This document shows positions 43,320-53,586 of a stretch of 64,000 bases of DNA, piece by piece. Position numbers and translations under genes: made by a program. Numbering within the stretch: position 1 is the first letter of the stretch; every line of letters begins with the position of its first letter. The notes under the pieces were generated by a model, which was not told the origin of the DNA, made no database searches, and worked only from the letters and a program-made list of their open reading frames with translations. The DNA lies in contig CAYGOV010000017.1 in the NCBI GenBank assembly GCA_964351625.1, positions 1-64,000 of the forward strand, in the 5' to 3' direction. This DNA comes from Marinoscillum sp964351625 (lineage in GTDB: Bacteria > Bacteroidota > Bacteroidia > Cytophagales > Cyclobacteriaceae).

Positions 43320-44135
43320 ATGAAATTGGTTCTTACCTTATCGATGTGTGGCTTTCTTTTTATAAACGTGTATTGCCAGAAATTGCAGACCTCATTTGAG
43401 GATAAAGAAATAAATAAAGCCATTTTTGATGCCCGCAGGCTCTGCTGCGAACACTCTATAAGTTTTGATAGCAGTATCATGGCTGACGGTAGGTATAGTT
43501 TAAAATTTACCTTAAATAGAGAAGACGAATTTTATCGGGACAATGGTCAACTTAGAAAAACAGCCAATAAAAGAGCTGAAATAGGAACAATTGATAATGT
43601 TGACAGCCTATTATACAAGTACGGTAGTGAATATTGGTATAGTTTCAAAGTGTATATACCAGAGACTTGGATTGATGAAGAAAACATCGAGGAAGAAACC
43701 CGACAAAATAGAGATATAGTATCACAATGGCATTGGAAAAAAGAAGATACAGATGAGTCTGGAAAACCTGCTTTGGCGATAGCTGTTAATGGGGATAAAT
43801 GGACCGTGATAAATTCCTATCAAACCGACAATACTCTTGATAAAGCATCAGAAATTTCGTCGAGTTACTTTGCAGGCAAAGTGCAGAAAGGAACGTGGGT
43901 GACATGGGTAGTGAATGCGCTTTGGTCCAATGAAGAAAATATTGGGTTTATTAAAATCTGGAAAGACGAAATTTTAATAGCAAATCTAAAAGGCTCTAAT
44001 TGCAATAAAGATAGAAACATTATTTACAAATTTGGCCTATACAAACCCCGCTGGACCTCCAGAAAAACGAATGTAAGCACTCGAGAGATCTATTTTGATG
44101 ATATCAAAATATCTCAAGAACCTTTTGGAAAATAA
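43320..44135 (+). CDS. Secreted polysaccharide lyase-like protein (heparin lyase I-type fold)
   Basis: A 271-residue protein with a signal peptide (about residues 1-19, ending VYCQ). The mature part has the pattern of the Polysacc_lyase family related to heparin lyase I: SFEDKEINKAIFDARRL, GRYSLKFTLNREDE, a conserved DIVSQWHWKKED, YWYSFKVYIPETW and the late YKFGLYKPRWTSRKTNVSTREIYFDDIKI. This is a beta-jelly-roll that cleaves acidic polysaccharides by beta-elimination. The substrate is unknown; a sulfated or uronic-acid polymer made by this locus is a possibility. There is no T9SS tail. Confidence 0.78.
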   Translation: MKLVLTLSMCGFLFINVYCQKLQTSFEDKEINKAIFDARRLCCEHSISFDSSIMADGRYSLKFTLNREDEFYRDNGQLRKTANKRAEIGTIDNVDSLLYKYGSEYWYSFKVYIPETWIDEENIEEETRQNRDIVSQWHWKKEDTDESGKPALAIAVNGDKWTVINSYQTDNTLDKASEISSSYFAGKVQKGTWVTWVVNALWSNEENIGFIKIWKDEILIANLKGSNCNKDRNIIYKFGLYKPRWTSRKTNVSTREIYFDDIKISQEPFGK

Positions 44136-44190
44136 TTCTAACCTGAACATCAATGTTTCTAATGCTACAAGCATAGCGGTTTTATATTAC

Positions 44191-44226
44191 TTTTTTTTGG
44201 GGGGGGGGTAACTCTTTCTACCTTTA
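44191..44226 (+). promoter_or_regulatory. Putative phase-variable promoter with T8G10 spacer tract
   Basis: Eight T (44191-44198) are followed by ten G (44199-44208). TTTG at 44196-44199 fits the -33 element and TACCTTTA at 44219-44226 fits the -7 element TAnnTTTG with one mismatch; 19 bp lie between. The G run therefore occupies half of the spacer, where slippage would change promoter strength. The ATG of the giant surface protein is 33 bp downstream. Sequencing error in the run is possible. Confidence 0.55.
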
Positions 44227-44258
44227 GGGTAGTTTAGCCACTTTTGATTCCGCGCCTC

Positions 44259-47200
44259 ATGAAACAGTTATTACTACTCCTTTTTTTTATATGTTCTTTT
44301 CTTGCTATGGGACAAACCTTTGATGGTTTTGCTCCTACAGGTGCTAAAATGAATTTAAGTACTGATTACCCTATTCCTCAAGCCCAAGACATCCTAATCT
44401 CTCCTTCCGGGCATAAACTTTATGTACTTAATTATTCGTGGCTTTATCAATTCACTTTAGGTGTGCCATTCAGCATAGAGAGTGTAAAATTAGACGGTCG
44501 CTACCCATTATATACGCATATGCCATGGTCACTAGGTTTAGATATTAGTAGTGATGGAAAAAAAATGATCATCTGCGGAAAAGATGGTAATAATAATTCA
44601 CAGCTAGTGCAGTATATCTTATCTGATGCATTCGATGTACTGACAGCTGATTTTGATCTTAAATTCTCTTCAAGAGAAAAGACAGCTGTAGATGTGAGCT
44701 TTAATCAAGATGGCACAAGACTCTTAGTTCTGGATGGTTTTACTGATTTACAGGACTTTTCGGGGAAAAATTTAATCAATGAATACAGCTTACAATCTCC
44801 ATATGATATTAATACCATAGTCTTTTTAAGGAGGGGACTAGAAATAGATGCACCCTATACTTATATATCTGCAATGGGATTCAGTAATAATGGTACCTCT
44901 TTGCACCTGGTTCAACTTCAGAATTCTTACAATACCCGTAACGATAGACATTTTAAGTTGTCCAGTCCCTATGTAACCAAAAACGCTGAACTCATAGCCG
45001 GTACTCCTTCTCTAACAAATGACGTGGTGTCTTTTGCTCTTAGTTTGAACGATTCTAAACTTTTATTTCTCATATATGACCCCTATGGATCGGATAAAAT
45101 ACGAGAATACGAGAACATCAGTCCTCAAATATCTATCTCCAACACTTCACAATCACATAATATCAATGAAATTGATTCTGTAAGCCCTTTTTCCACAATG
45201 AATCTTTATTATCGGGGCACTGATTTACTATCGGCAACCATACGTCTAAGCAAATACGAGCACGGTGTACTCTCAGGAAATGAACTTCAAGGTACAGGTC
45301 CTTATACAACAAGTAATCTTTCAAAGGACGATTTATCCAGTCTTCTCCGTTCATTAAAGTTTAAACCTACGGAAGGTCTTGCCACACCTGGAGATTCAAT
45401 AGTAACAAACTTCACCATTGAAATCACTAATGGTGAAGCAGTAGCTATAGATAGTTCTACTTCAGTCTGTGCCTACATTGAACCTCCAATCATCACTTTT
45501 GAAAATGTTCATTATGAAATAGCGGAGGGTGACTCGACTCTTCTGTTTTCAACAGTTGAAATTAAAGATAGCGATCAGGATTCCCTGAGTGCAACCATTC
45601 GAATGACTGACTATGCGAACGGAACGTTAACTGCAGAAGGACTTCATGGGACTGGCCCATACACTACCGAGAAGTCATCCATTGCTGAAATAAATGCACT
45701 ATTGAGTCGTATCAAATTCCTCCCCGCTCAAAATCTTGCTCAATCAGACAGACCAGTTACAACGGAATTCACCATTCGAGTGACAGACGGTCAGCATTTT
45801 GTAAAAAATACTGTAAGTAAGATCACTGCGTACCTACCGGGACCGACTATAGTGTTGAAGCAGGATACATTTATGACAATAGAAGAAACAGAAACTACCG
45901 AGTTGTTTTCTAATATTTCAGTTAAGTATTTTGGTAATGAGCCCCTATCGGCAAAGATTACATTAAGCGAGAATGGAAATGGATCACTTACCGGTGATGA
46001 CTTACTCAGAGATGAGCCTTACCGAATTAAAGCTACCAATCTAGAAGATCTTCAAAATTCGCTCAGGTCAGTTATTTTTCATCCAACAGAAGGGCTGGCA
46101 AGGTTTGACAGCCCTGTGCAAACGCTTATAACGATTGAAATAACTGATGGCGAATCTTCGGCGGTAGAAAGCAGTAGAATTCAAGTCAAAGTACTACCTA
46201 AAACTGTCGTGTCGAGCATTGAAAATGCTACTAAGACTGGTAAATTTGTTCGACCTGTTTCTAGCATAAGAAACTTTTACTTTCTGCAGGATGGGGTTAA
46301 ACTAGTTGTTATTGTAGATAATATACTTTATCAATTTTCATTAAGTGATCCATACAACGTTGAAAGAACCTCGATTGATGGAAAAATTGAAATGATCAAC
46401 CCACAGTCAATTGATTTCAATGATGATGGATCTGTACTTTATGTTGTTGGACAAAAAAACCTATATCAATATGATTTAGCCACGCCTTATAATGTCTTGT
46501 CATGTTCTGCTGAATACACTGAAATATCTTTTGGAGACGAAGTTGGATATGCAACGGACGTTAAGCTTTATAATAATGGCTCTTTCATGAGTATTGCTGA
46601 CAGAAATTTTGACCAGATTTCAAAATACCAGTTATCAACAAGCTATGACATTACTACTGCAACATACCTAAACAAAACCATTGAACTCAGACATGGTATT
46701 CTAAATTTTCGATTTGTCCAAGATGGTTATTTTTTATACACAGTAAGTGAAAATTCTAAATATCAAATCTATGAGCTAAAACAACCATTTGAAACAGAAA
46801 ATGCAAAATTATTAAAAAGTGGAGTCTTTCCAGTAGGCTATGTCACCGCTTTGGCATTCTTACCCAACCTTAATAATTTTTATCTTTCACATTCTATAGG
46901 TAATGAGAATAGAATTTCGGAGTATGAAATTTCTAAAGTTCCAATGATTAAAAGCGAGAATCAACTGTATTCGATCAATGAAAAAAATAGTGTCTCTCCT
47001 TTTTCATTGACCAAAATACGTGATGAGGATAGTGATTATTTGTCAGCCAAAATCGTCTTGAGTGATTCCCCAAATGGCACCCTTTCAGGTCCAGGCTTGA
47101 TAGGTAGTGGTCCATACACTACAGACACTTTATACCTTTATGATTTAGAGACATTACTCCAGTCCATAGTATTCAAACCAACAGACGGGCTTGCTCAATC

Positions 47201-50200
47201 AAAAAATCCAGTTTCCACCGATATTATTCTGGAGATAAGCGATGGTAGAAAGGTTGCAACCGAGACAATTACTATCATAACTAAAACAGACCCTGAAATA
47301 CAATCTATATCCTCAGTGAACGATACTCCTACTGATGGTCAAATTGCATTTGAAATACATTTTGATGAGTCCGTTCAAAATGTTGACCTATCAGATTTTA
47401 TTTTGGAGACTTCTGGAGACTTATCAGGCGAGATGGAGTCTATTACAGGAAGTGACCGTCTTTATGAAGTTTCTGTTTCTGTATCCAATGATAAGGGTGC
47501 GCTATTTTTGAGATTAGACGAAACAAATAATGATATCACCGACCTGGAAGGCAATCCGGTGATCAAAGGATTTACAGGCGAGGCATACATCAACTACACT
47601 ATTGACCTAAGAGATGCGAAGTATGCAGGAGAGTTGGGGGAAGCATTGGACTTAAAGGGACTCAAAGTACGAGCCACTGCCTTCGATGATGATGGAGATC
47701 AGATTTTTGCCACCTCGATTAGGGGGAGAATGCTATTTTCTTACAACCTTCGAGCTCCTTTTGACATACAAAGTATCGACGCGGAAAGTAAAGTTGTTTA
47801 TACTTTTCCAAATAACTTGAACCTGACACCTAAGTCCTTCAAATTTATTGACGATGGAAATATGCTTCAGGTGATGGAAGTTTCGGGGGATTTTCATGTA
47901 TTCCAGCTTTCATCATCGTATGATATTTCTACACTTTCCCATGAGTACCGTGCCCAAGTAGCCACCAGTTACCCCAAAGACTTTTCCTTCAATGATGATG
48001 GCACAAAATTAATTTTGTTACAAGATCAGACATCTTTGGAAGAGTATACACTCTCCACGCCTTTTGATTTGCGTACTGTTACAAGTGTAGCTGATCCTAT
48101 TTCCTTAAATAGCATATATGGAGATAAGATCATTGGCGCTTCCATGCTCTTTGATGCTACTGGACTGTATTTATTTGTGGTAGAACAAAACAGAATTATA
48201 AAATTTGAGCTTCTTACTCCTTTCGATATACAAACCATATCGTATTCAGGAGACAAAGCGAGACTCCCTTTGAAGGATATAGTAGAAACCACTTCCAGGT
48301 ATATGACCTTCAATGATGACGAGTCCAAGTTTTTTATCCTCGGATATCGTGAAATTCATGAATTCTATTTAACGAACGCACCTGTATTTGTTCGACATGA
48401 TTCTACTTCGCTTACTCTATACAATGAACAGGACTCTGTCAATCTTTTTTCTAGAACCAACATTTATGATCTGGACCAGGATAGTATAGCCATCACCATT
48501 TCATTACAGGATCCATTAGCAGGACAACTGGTAGGTGCTGGTCTAACTGGAAGTGGACCTTATGAACTCCGTTTACTATCTGAAGACTCATTAAATAGTG
48601 TCTTGCAATCCCTTTGGTTTAAGCCAACTATAGGTAGGTTGACCGAATCTACCAAAGATACCGTTACTTTCAGACTGGATGTGACAGACGGAAACCACTT
48701 CACCATTGACACTACACTAACGGTGATTATCGACTTGCCACCTAAACTTTTAAGCATCCGAGTAGATGGTACGCCTGACACTTCTGCAACAGAGATACAT
48801 TACCTACTTACCTTTTCAGAAGCAGTAGAAAATGTGGATCTCACAGATTTTGAACTCATAACGAGCCAGTATGTGGATGCTGAGTTATCTGCCATCTCAG
48901 GGACTGGGGCTGAATACCTGTTGAACCTAACCGAAATAATTGGTGATGGTGAACTGTCTGTGTCTTTAAAGGAGACCAACGACATTGTTGACAATTATGG
49001 CTATGCCCTTTCTGCTCACCCAGAGGGGGAATTACATAACGTAAAGAACTCAACTGCGTTTCCTGAAATTAGTGGTACTATTTCTAATCAAAATGTTCAT
49101 GATGAAGCAATTAGTTATCCTTTCAGAGATATCATCATTACTTGCCAGGAGGATGTAGCTATTGAGGTGGAAATGGATAGCTATGAATATGGGGTTTTGA
49201 TAGGAGATAATATTAATGGATCCGGAGATGATTCTGGTAGTGGACCTTATACCATCAGTACTACCAACAGTCAGACCGCTCAAGAAATATTGCGGAATGT
49301 TCGTTTTGAACCGATCAAAGGAGAAATATCAAATGGAAATGTTCAAGAAATAACAGTATCAATCAAAGCAACTTCAGGACCTTTTGACGTACAGGACAGT
49401 ACTACCAACCTGATTCTTAATTCAGCTCCTTATGTGGAGCACATCTCCATCCATTCTTTTCCTGATTCGACCAATAGCATCCTACAATTTGGAGTTACAT
49501 TCAACGAAGAAGTGTTTGGAGTTAGTTTGAGTGATTTTACCATTGATGCATCTTCCAATGTCATGGCAGATCTTATAAAAATGGAGGGGGCAGGTAAAGA
49601 TTATATCATTTCTGTTAGCAACATTTCAGGGGATGGAATAGTCAGCTTAGATTTTTTGTCTGAGAGCCAGACATCCTTCATTCTGGATATTCATTCAAAC
49701 CAGGCAAAACATGAATTCACAGAAGGAGCCGACTACAATACAGGTCGTGCATTTGAGATTTCAGAATTTGCCAAGATTGAGAAGGTCAAAAGGCGCATAA
49801 ATGATTTAGCGCGCTCATTTGTCTTCATCAATGATGGAGAGGAAATGATTACGCTTTCGAATTATGACGAGGTGCGAGAAAAGAATAAGGCAATTCTGAA
49901 AAAGTACAATCTTTCGACACCTTATGATGCTACTACCGCGTATGAAATTATTGAGAGAAGAGTTGAACTTTCTAGACCAGATGAATATGGCATGGATTTA
50001 TTATCGAATAGCGATGGATCCAAAATATTCATTAGCAATGGAACTTCTATAATAGAATATGTGTCTCACAGTGGACTAATAGCGGATCTGGAAAGGGAGA
50101 ACTCCATTTGGGAAGAATCACTTGGTAGGGAAATGGTTTTTAACAATGACGGAACCAAACTTTTCATATTTGAGCCATTTAGCTATTCAGGCTATGATAA

Positions 50201-50882
50201 TAAAAATAGGCTGTATAATTTGGCCGTGCCTTATGATCTCTCCACAGCTGAATTTGAAGAATTCATCCCTTTTATAGCAGAAGAAGTCATTGAAGATGTT
50301 AAGTTCAATTCCGATGGGACAAAATTTTATGTTTTGTCTAATGCTAATTATAATTATTCTAATGCAGAAGTTCGACAATTTGCTCTGACCTCTCCTTATG
50401 ATGTTTCTTCTGCTGAATTAGATACAGTAATGATATTAAATACAACAGGATGTAAATTCGGTAATCTCTCAGAGATGGGATTTAGCAAGGATGGAACATT
50501 CTTGAATAATTTATTCTATTCGAATAATAAATGTGATCTTGGATCAGCCTGGTTTACAGCGTTTTATTTAAAAGAAAATGATGGTGCTGAAAATGGACGA
50601 ATTGATGACAACCCTGAAAGTGAGCCTTTATATGCTCATGACAAAATGATACCTGGGACAGTCACAGTCTACCCTAACCCAGCGAAATGCACTCTTTACC
50701 TCAAGAATATACAAAGCATTGAAAGTGTGAGTTTGTACAACCTCGCCGGAGTAGAAGAGGACATGAGATGGTTCGGACCTGATGCTATAGATGTTTCTCA
50801 CATGAAAAGCGGGATTTACATCCTACAGTTCATGGAGAATGGAGCATACAGATCTATGCGAGTTGTTATTGGAGAGGAATAA
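44259..50882 (+). CDS. Giant secreted modular surface protein with T9SS sorting tail
   Basis: A 2,207-residue protein. The signal peptide is residues 1-19 (MKQLLLLLFFICSFLAMGQ). Four propeller-like blocks follow at about 20-285, 649-892, 1116-1374 and 1826-2100, each with repeats of the type DGTKLxxL and Y-x-LSTPYDIxT. Between them are six beta-sandwich modules of ~120 residues (288-407, 408-528, 529-648, 893-1013, 1375-1494, 1599-1720) with L-S-A-T-I and G-S-G-P-Y-T-T, and three Ig-like modules (1014-1115, 1495-1597, 1722-1825) with FDESVQNVDLSDF-type cores. The last 80 residues are a T9SS domain (TVYPNPA, SGIYILQF). I use the ATG at 44259; a TTG five codons earlier would disturb the signal. 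It is probably an adhesin or matrix protein, which is inference. Confidence 0.9.
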   Translation: MKQLLLLLFFICSFLAMGQTFDGFAPTGAKMNLSTDYPIPQAQDILISPSGHKLYVLNYSWLYQFTLGVPFSIESVKLDGRYPLYTHMPWSLGLDISSDGKKMIICGKDGNNNSQLVQYILSDAFDVLTADFDLKFSSREKTAVDVSFNQDGTRLLVLDGFTDLQDFSGKNLINEYSLQSPYDINTIVFLRRGLEIDAPYTYISAMGFSNNGTSLHLVQLQNSYNTRNDRHFKLSSPYVTKNAELIAGTPSLTNDVVSFALSLNDSKLLFLIYDPYGSDKIREYENISPQISISNTSQSHNINEIDSVSPFSTMNLYYRGTDLLSATIRLSKYEHGVLSGNELQGTGPYTTSNLSKDDLSSLLRSLKFKPTEGLATPGDSIVTNFTIEITNGEAVAIDSSTSVCAYIEPPIITFENVHYEIAEGDSTLLFSTVEIKDSDQDSLSATIRMTDYANGTLTAEGLHGTGPYTTEKSSIAEINALLSRIKFLPAQNLAQSDRPVTTEFTIRVTDGQHFVKNTVSKITAYLPGPTIVLKQDTFMTIEETETTELFSNISVKYFGNEPLSAKITLSENGNGSLTGDDLLRDEPYRIKATNLEDLQNSLRSVIFHPTEGLARFDSPVQTLITIEITDGESSAVESSRIQVKVLPKTVVSSIENATKTGKFVRPVSSIRNFYFLQDGVKLVVIVDNILYQFSLSDPYNVERTSIDGKIEMINPQSIDFNDDGSVLYVVGQKNLYQYDLATPYNVLSCSAEYTEISFGDEVGYATDVKLYNNGSFMSIADRNFDQISKYQLSTSYDITTATYLNKTIELRHGILNFRFVQDGYFLYTVSENSKYQIYELKQPFETENAKLLKSGVFPVGYVTALAFLPNLNNFYLSHSIGNENRISEYEISKVPMIKSENQLYSINEKNSVSPFSLTKIRDEDSDYLSAKIVLSDSPNGTLSGPGLIGSGPYTTDTLYLYDLETLLQSIVFKPTDGLAQSKNPVSTDIILEISDGRKVATETITIITKTDPEIQSISSVNDTPTDGQIAFEIHFDESVQNVDLSDFILETSGDLSGEMESITGSDRLYEVSVSVSNDKGALFLRLDETNNDITDLEGNPVIKGFTGEAYINYTIDLRDAKYAGELGEALDLKGLKVRATAFDDDGDQIFATSIRGRMLFSYNLRAPFDIQSIDAESKVVYTFPNNLNLTPKSFKFIDDGNMLQVMEVSGDFHVFQLSSSYDISTLSHEYRAQVATSYPKDFSFNDDGTKLILLQDQTSLEEYTLSTPFDLRTVTSVADPISLNSIYGDKIIGASMLFDATGLYLFVVEQNRIIKFELLTPFDIQTISYSGDKARLPLKDIVETTSRYMTFNDDESKFFILGYREIHEFYLTNAPVFVRHDSTSLTLYNEQDSVNLFSRTNIYDLDQDSIAITISLQDPLAGQLVGAGLTGSGPYELRLLSEDSLNSVLQSLWFKPTIGRLTESTKDTVTFRLDVTDGNHFTIDTTLTVIIDLPPKLLSIRVDGTPDTSATEIHYLLTFSEAVENVDLTDFELITSQYVDAELSAISGTGAEYLLNLTEIIGDGELSVSLKETNDIVDNYGYALSAHPEGELHNVKNSTAFPEISGTISNQNVHDEAISYPFRDIIITCQEDVAIEVEMDSYEYGVLIGDNINGSGDDSGSGPYTISTTNSQTAQEILRNVRFEPIKGEISNGNVQEITVSIKATSGPFDVQDSTTNLILNSAPYVEHISIHSFPDSTNSILQFGVTFNEEVFGVSLSDFTIDASSNVMADLIKMEGAGKDYIISVSNISGDGIVSLDFLSESQTSFILDIHSNQAKHEFTEGADYNTGRAFEISEFAKIEKVKRRINDLARSFVFINDGEEMITLSNYDEVREKNKAILKKYNLSTPYDATTAYEIIERRVELSRPDEYGMDLLSNSDGSKIFISNGTSIIEYVSHSGLIADLERENSIWEESLGREMVFNNDGTKLFIFEPFSYSGYDNKNRLYNLAVPYDLSTAEFEEFIPFIAEEVIEDVKFNSDGTKFYVLSNANYNYSNAEVRQFALTSPYDVSSAELDTVMILNTTGCKFGNLSEMGFSKDGTFLNNLFYSNNKCDLGSAWFTAFYLKENDGAENGRIDDNPESEPLYAHDKMIPGTVTVYPNPAKCTLYLKNIQSIESVSLYNLAGVEEDMRWFGPDAIDVSHMKSGIYILQFMENGAYRSMRVVIGEE

Positions 50883-50934
50883 TACTTTGAAGCTATTCGA
50901 TTATCAAAACCAATGAGCAGGGTAATAGCTACCT

Positions 50935-52656
50935 CTAATTGATTACTAATCGGCTTGTACATGTTCCAACCTTCACAATATAAAGACCACTAGGGAGTCT
51001 TGATATGTCAATCAATTTTTGTTGAGAATCTATGGTATAACCTGTTAACTGAAGATTACCCAAAGCATCGTAAATAGACACTTTATTTGATCCTCCCCCT
51101 ATTATATTGATACTTACTTCACCATTTGTGGGATTAGAATATATCTTAAACAATTCATTGCAATCTTCTTCAACTAAATCCCATGAGCCCCAAGGTAAGC
51201 TACTAGGTGCCGGTTCATTATCTGAGTTATTTTCAACACCTGGAGGTAATGCAGCCTTCCATCCTTGTTTCAAGCGAATTGCCAAGTCATTACGTATAGA
51301 TGCATATTTTGGATCATTAACCACATTAATTGACTCACTGTTTTCTATTTTCATATCATACAGCTCTCTACTAATAAATTTATGATCCTTTAGATTTCGC
51401 CATTCTACATACCTGTAATCTTCAGTACGGATACTGTAGCCCTCAAAATCCCTACCTCTATTAAACTGACTAAACACAGCTGATTTCCATTCTTTATTAA
51501 TATCATTAAATAGATTATTAAAACTGGTTCCCTCTAACTCTTTCCTAGGTTCGTTCCCGATAAAGTCAACTAAAGTTGGATATATATCGACATACTCCAC
51601 AAATTGATTCAACGAAATTCCCCCTTTATTACCAGGTAATTTGACAATTAGTGGAGATCTGGTGGCTATTTCATAATTAGTTGATTTGCCCCACATCCCT
51701 TGATCACCTAGGTGAAACCCATGATCTGACATCAAAACAATTAACGTATTTTCATATTCTCCCGATTCTTTAAGTTTATCAAGCACTTGTCCCACCATAG
51801 CGTCGACGTAACTTATACACGCATAATAACCTTGCTTTAGTTTTAGTTGATAATCATCCGGAATATTGTTTCCGTTGAGAGTATTCGGCCCTGCATAGAG
51901 CGATAACTCATGATGGGCTGTAGTATAAGAAGGTGCATACAATGGATGAGATGAGACAGACGCTAGTTGAATGTCTACAGAATCATACAATCTCCAGTAC
52001 TTTTCTGGGGCATTAAATGGTAGATGAGGCTTTTTGAATCCCGCAATAATCAAAAAAGGTTCATCACTACCCTTCATATCATCTATCACTTCGGTAACTC
52101 TTTTTGCTATCAACCCATCTTGATAGGCCGTATCCGAAACTTGTGCTCTTTCAAAATGGGGGGTGAATTCATTTCTCTTTTGGTCACCCGCTTTGTCAAT
52201 GTTTTCCTGAAGGGCGTAAAAACCAAGATTTTCGGCTGAATAGTGTGTATTTTTAATATTATCCTGTCTGTTGCTATGATGTACCTTACCTAAGGTAAAA
52301 ACATCATAACCTTCCTGTTCAAAATGCTCTGAAATTGTAGGATTATTAGGCCAAAATTCATTATTAAAATATGGATTATATGGATAATCAACGCCAGTTG
52401 TAGTAGGCCTAAAACCAGTTAAAAAACTTGCTCTAGATGCTGAACAGACTGCTTGCTGAACATAGGCTCTGTTGAATAAGAATCCATCTTTAGCCAAATT
52501 ATCTATGTTCGTAGAAATTATCTGGTTATTTCCATAACATCCAAGATCAGGTCTCAAGTCATCTATTATTATTATAAGGACATTTGGCCTAGCACCATTA
52601 CCCATGCCACAAAAAGGCACCAAAATGAATGTCATTATAAATAACCAATTTTTCAT
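50935..52656 (-). CDS. Secreted sulfatase with T9SS sorting tail
   Basis: A 573-residue type I sulfatase. The signal peptide is about residues 1-20. Metal ligands D32-D33 sit in IIIDDLRPD, and the formylglycine site is C71-S-A-S-R75, a Cys-x-Ala-x-Arg variant of the usual C-x-P-x-R. MSDHGFHLGDQGMWGK is also typical. The C-terminal 80 residues are a T9SS domain (IYSNPTNGEV, SGLYIVKV). It would hydrolyse sulfate esters of an extracellular polysaccharide, like the iduronate-2-sulfatase branch. It is convergent with the giant surface protein gene (52 bp). Confidence 0.93.
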   Translation of the reverse strand: MKNWLFIMTFILVPFCGMGNGARPNVLIIIIDDLRPDLGCYGNNQIISTNIDNLAKDGFLFNRAYVQQAVCSASRASFLTGFRPTTTGVDYPYNPYFNNEFWPNNPTISEHFEQEGYDVFTLGKVHHSNRQDNIKNTHYSAENLGFYALQENIDKAGDQKRNEFTPHFERAQVSDTAYQDGLIAKRVTEVIDDMKGSDEPFLIIAGFKKPHLPFNAPEKYWRLYDSVDIQLASVSSHPLYAPSYTTAHHELSLYAGPNTLNGNNIPDDYQLKLKQGYYACISYVDAMVGQVLDKLKESGEYENTLIVLMSDHGFHLGDQGMWGKSTNYEIATRSPLIVKLPGNKGGISLNQFVEYVDIYPTLVDFIGNEPRKELEGTSFNNLFNDINKEWKSAVFSQFNRGRDFEGYSIRTEDYRYVEWRNLKDHKFISRELYDMKIENSESINVVNDPKYASIRNDLAIRLKQGWKAALPPGVENNSDNEPAPSSLPWGSWDLVEEDCNELFKIYSNPTNGEVSINIIGGGSNKVSIYDALGNLQLTGYTIDSQQKLIDISRLPSGLYIVKVGTCTSRLVIN

Positions 52657-52717
52657 CTGAGCTAAATTAATTTATCTAAATTTTACATTTATAAACTGTC
52701 CGATTAGATGGGAAGGC

Positions 52718-52746
52718 TACAAGAAAGGATAGGTTACACGACTTAA
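52718..52746 (+). repeat. Direct repeat copy 1 flanking the esterase-sulfatase-exosortase segment
   Basis: A 29-bp intergenic sequence containing GGATAGGTTACACG (52727-52740) is repeated almost perfectly at 56664-56693 in the same orientation. This copy ends 18 bp before the esterase ATG. Confidence 0.7.
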
Positions 52747-52764
52747 CTACATATTTCATCAATA

Positions 52765-53586
52765 ATGAGAAAATTTGAAAAAAGAAGCCTTTTATTACTA
52801 TTTGCTTTACCGTTAGTAATAAATGCTTGTAATAAAAATGAAATTTTAAATTTTAATACAGAAGAAATACCATACTCAGTCATTTTGATTGCAGGACAAT
52901 CTAATACTCATTATGGCTTTGGCTTCAATAAAAATGAGGTTGAAAATAAAACAAGAATAAAACAATTAGGCAGGTTTGGTGATAATAATATGAAAATAAT
53001 AGATGCTTTATCTCCGTTAGACCACCACACTAAAAAAAAAGACAGAATCGGTTTTGGGATTACTTTTGCTCAGCAACTAGAAAGTGACTTCAAACAATCT
53101 AATATTCTGATAATTCCTTGTGGATATGAAGGCACTGGATTTATTGATAATCGCTGGAACAAAGATGATGATTTGTATAACGATGCAGTAAATAGAGTAA
53201 GAAATGTGTTAGAGGAATTTCCAAATAGTGAATTAACAGCTATACTATGGCATCAAGGAGAGAAAGATGTCAACAATCCTAACTACAAGAAACAATTAGA
53301 TGACTTTATTATCGATATAAGAAATGATTTAAATGCAGATAGTATCCCATTTATTTTAGGAGGTCTTGTACCATATTGGGTCAAAAAAGAAAAGAAACGC
53401 ATTATCATACAAGAAGTGATAAAAAATACAGTAAGACGACATTACAATATTGGGTTTGCTGATACAGAATTTCCATTTGTTATCGATAAACCAGATAATA
53501 ATTTTGAACAAAAACATTTTAGTGCCGATGGACAAAAAGAATTAGGGAAAAGATATTTTAACGAGTTCAAAAGACTGAGCAACTGA
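52765..53586 (+). CDS. Lipoprotein carbohydrate acetylesterase (SASA/SGNH type)
   Basis: A 273-residue enzyme. The N-terminal signal ends in a lipobox around V-I-N-A-C22, so it is probably anchored in the outer membrane. The esterase domain has the nucleophile S46 in AGQSNTHYG and the TAILWHQGEKD block typical of sialate O-acetylesterase/acetylxylan esterase-like proteins. The C-terminal HFSADGQKELGKRYF carries the catalytic His. It would remove acetyl groups from a polysaccharide, mirroring the acetyltransferase at 40.7 kb. A run of nine A at 53032-53040 within the coding sequence is a possible slippage site. Confidence 0.85.
   Translation: MRKFEKRSLLLLFALPLVINACNKNEILNFNTEEIPYSVILIAGQSNTHYGFGFNKNEVENKTRIKQLGRFGDNNMKIIDALSPLDHHTKKKDRIGFGITFAQQLESDFKQSNILIIPCGYEGTGFIDNRWNKDDDLYNDAVNRVRNVLEEFPNSELTAILWHQGEKDVNNPNYKKQLDDFIIDIRNDLNADSIPFILGGLVPYWVKKEKKRIIIQEVIKNTVRRHYNIGFADTEFPFVIDKPDNNFEQKHFSADGQKELGKRYFNEFKRLSN

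Noticed and set aside
48026..49283. Several minus-strand open frames within the giant surface protein gene
   Set aside because: They are antisense shadows with Ser/Thr-rich low-complexity translations; none has a start context or family match.
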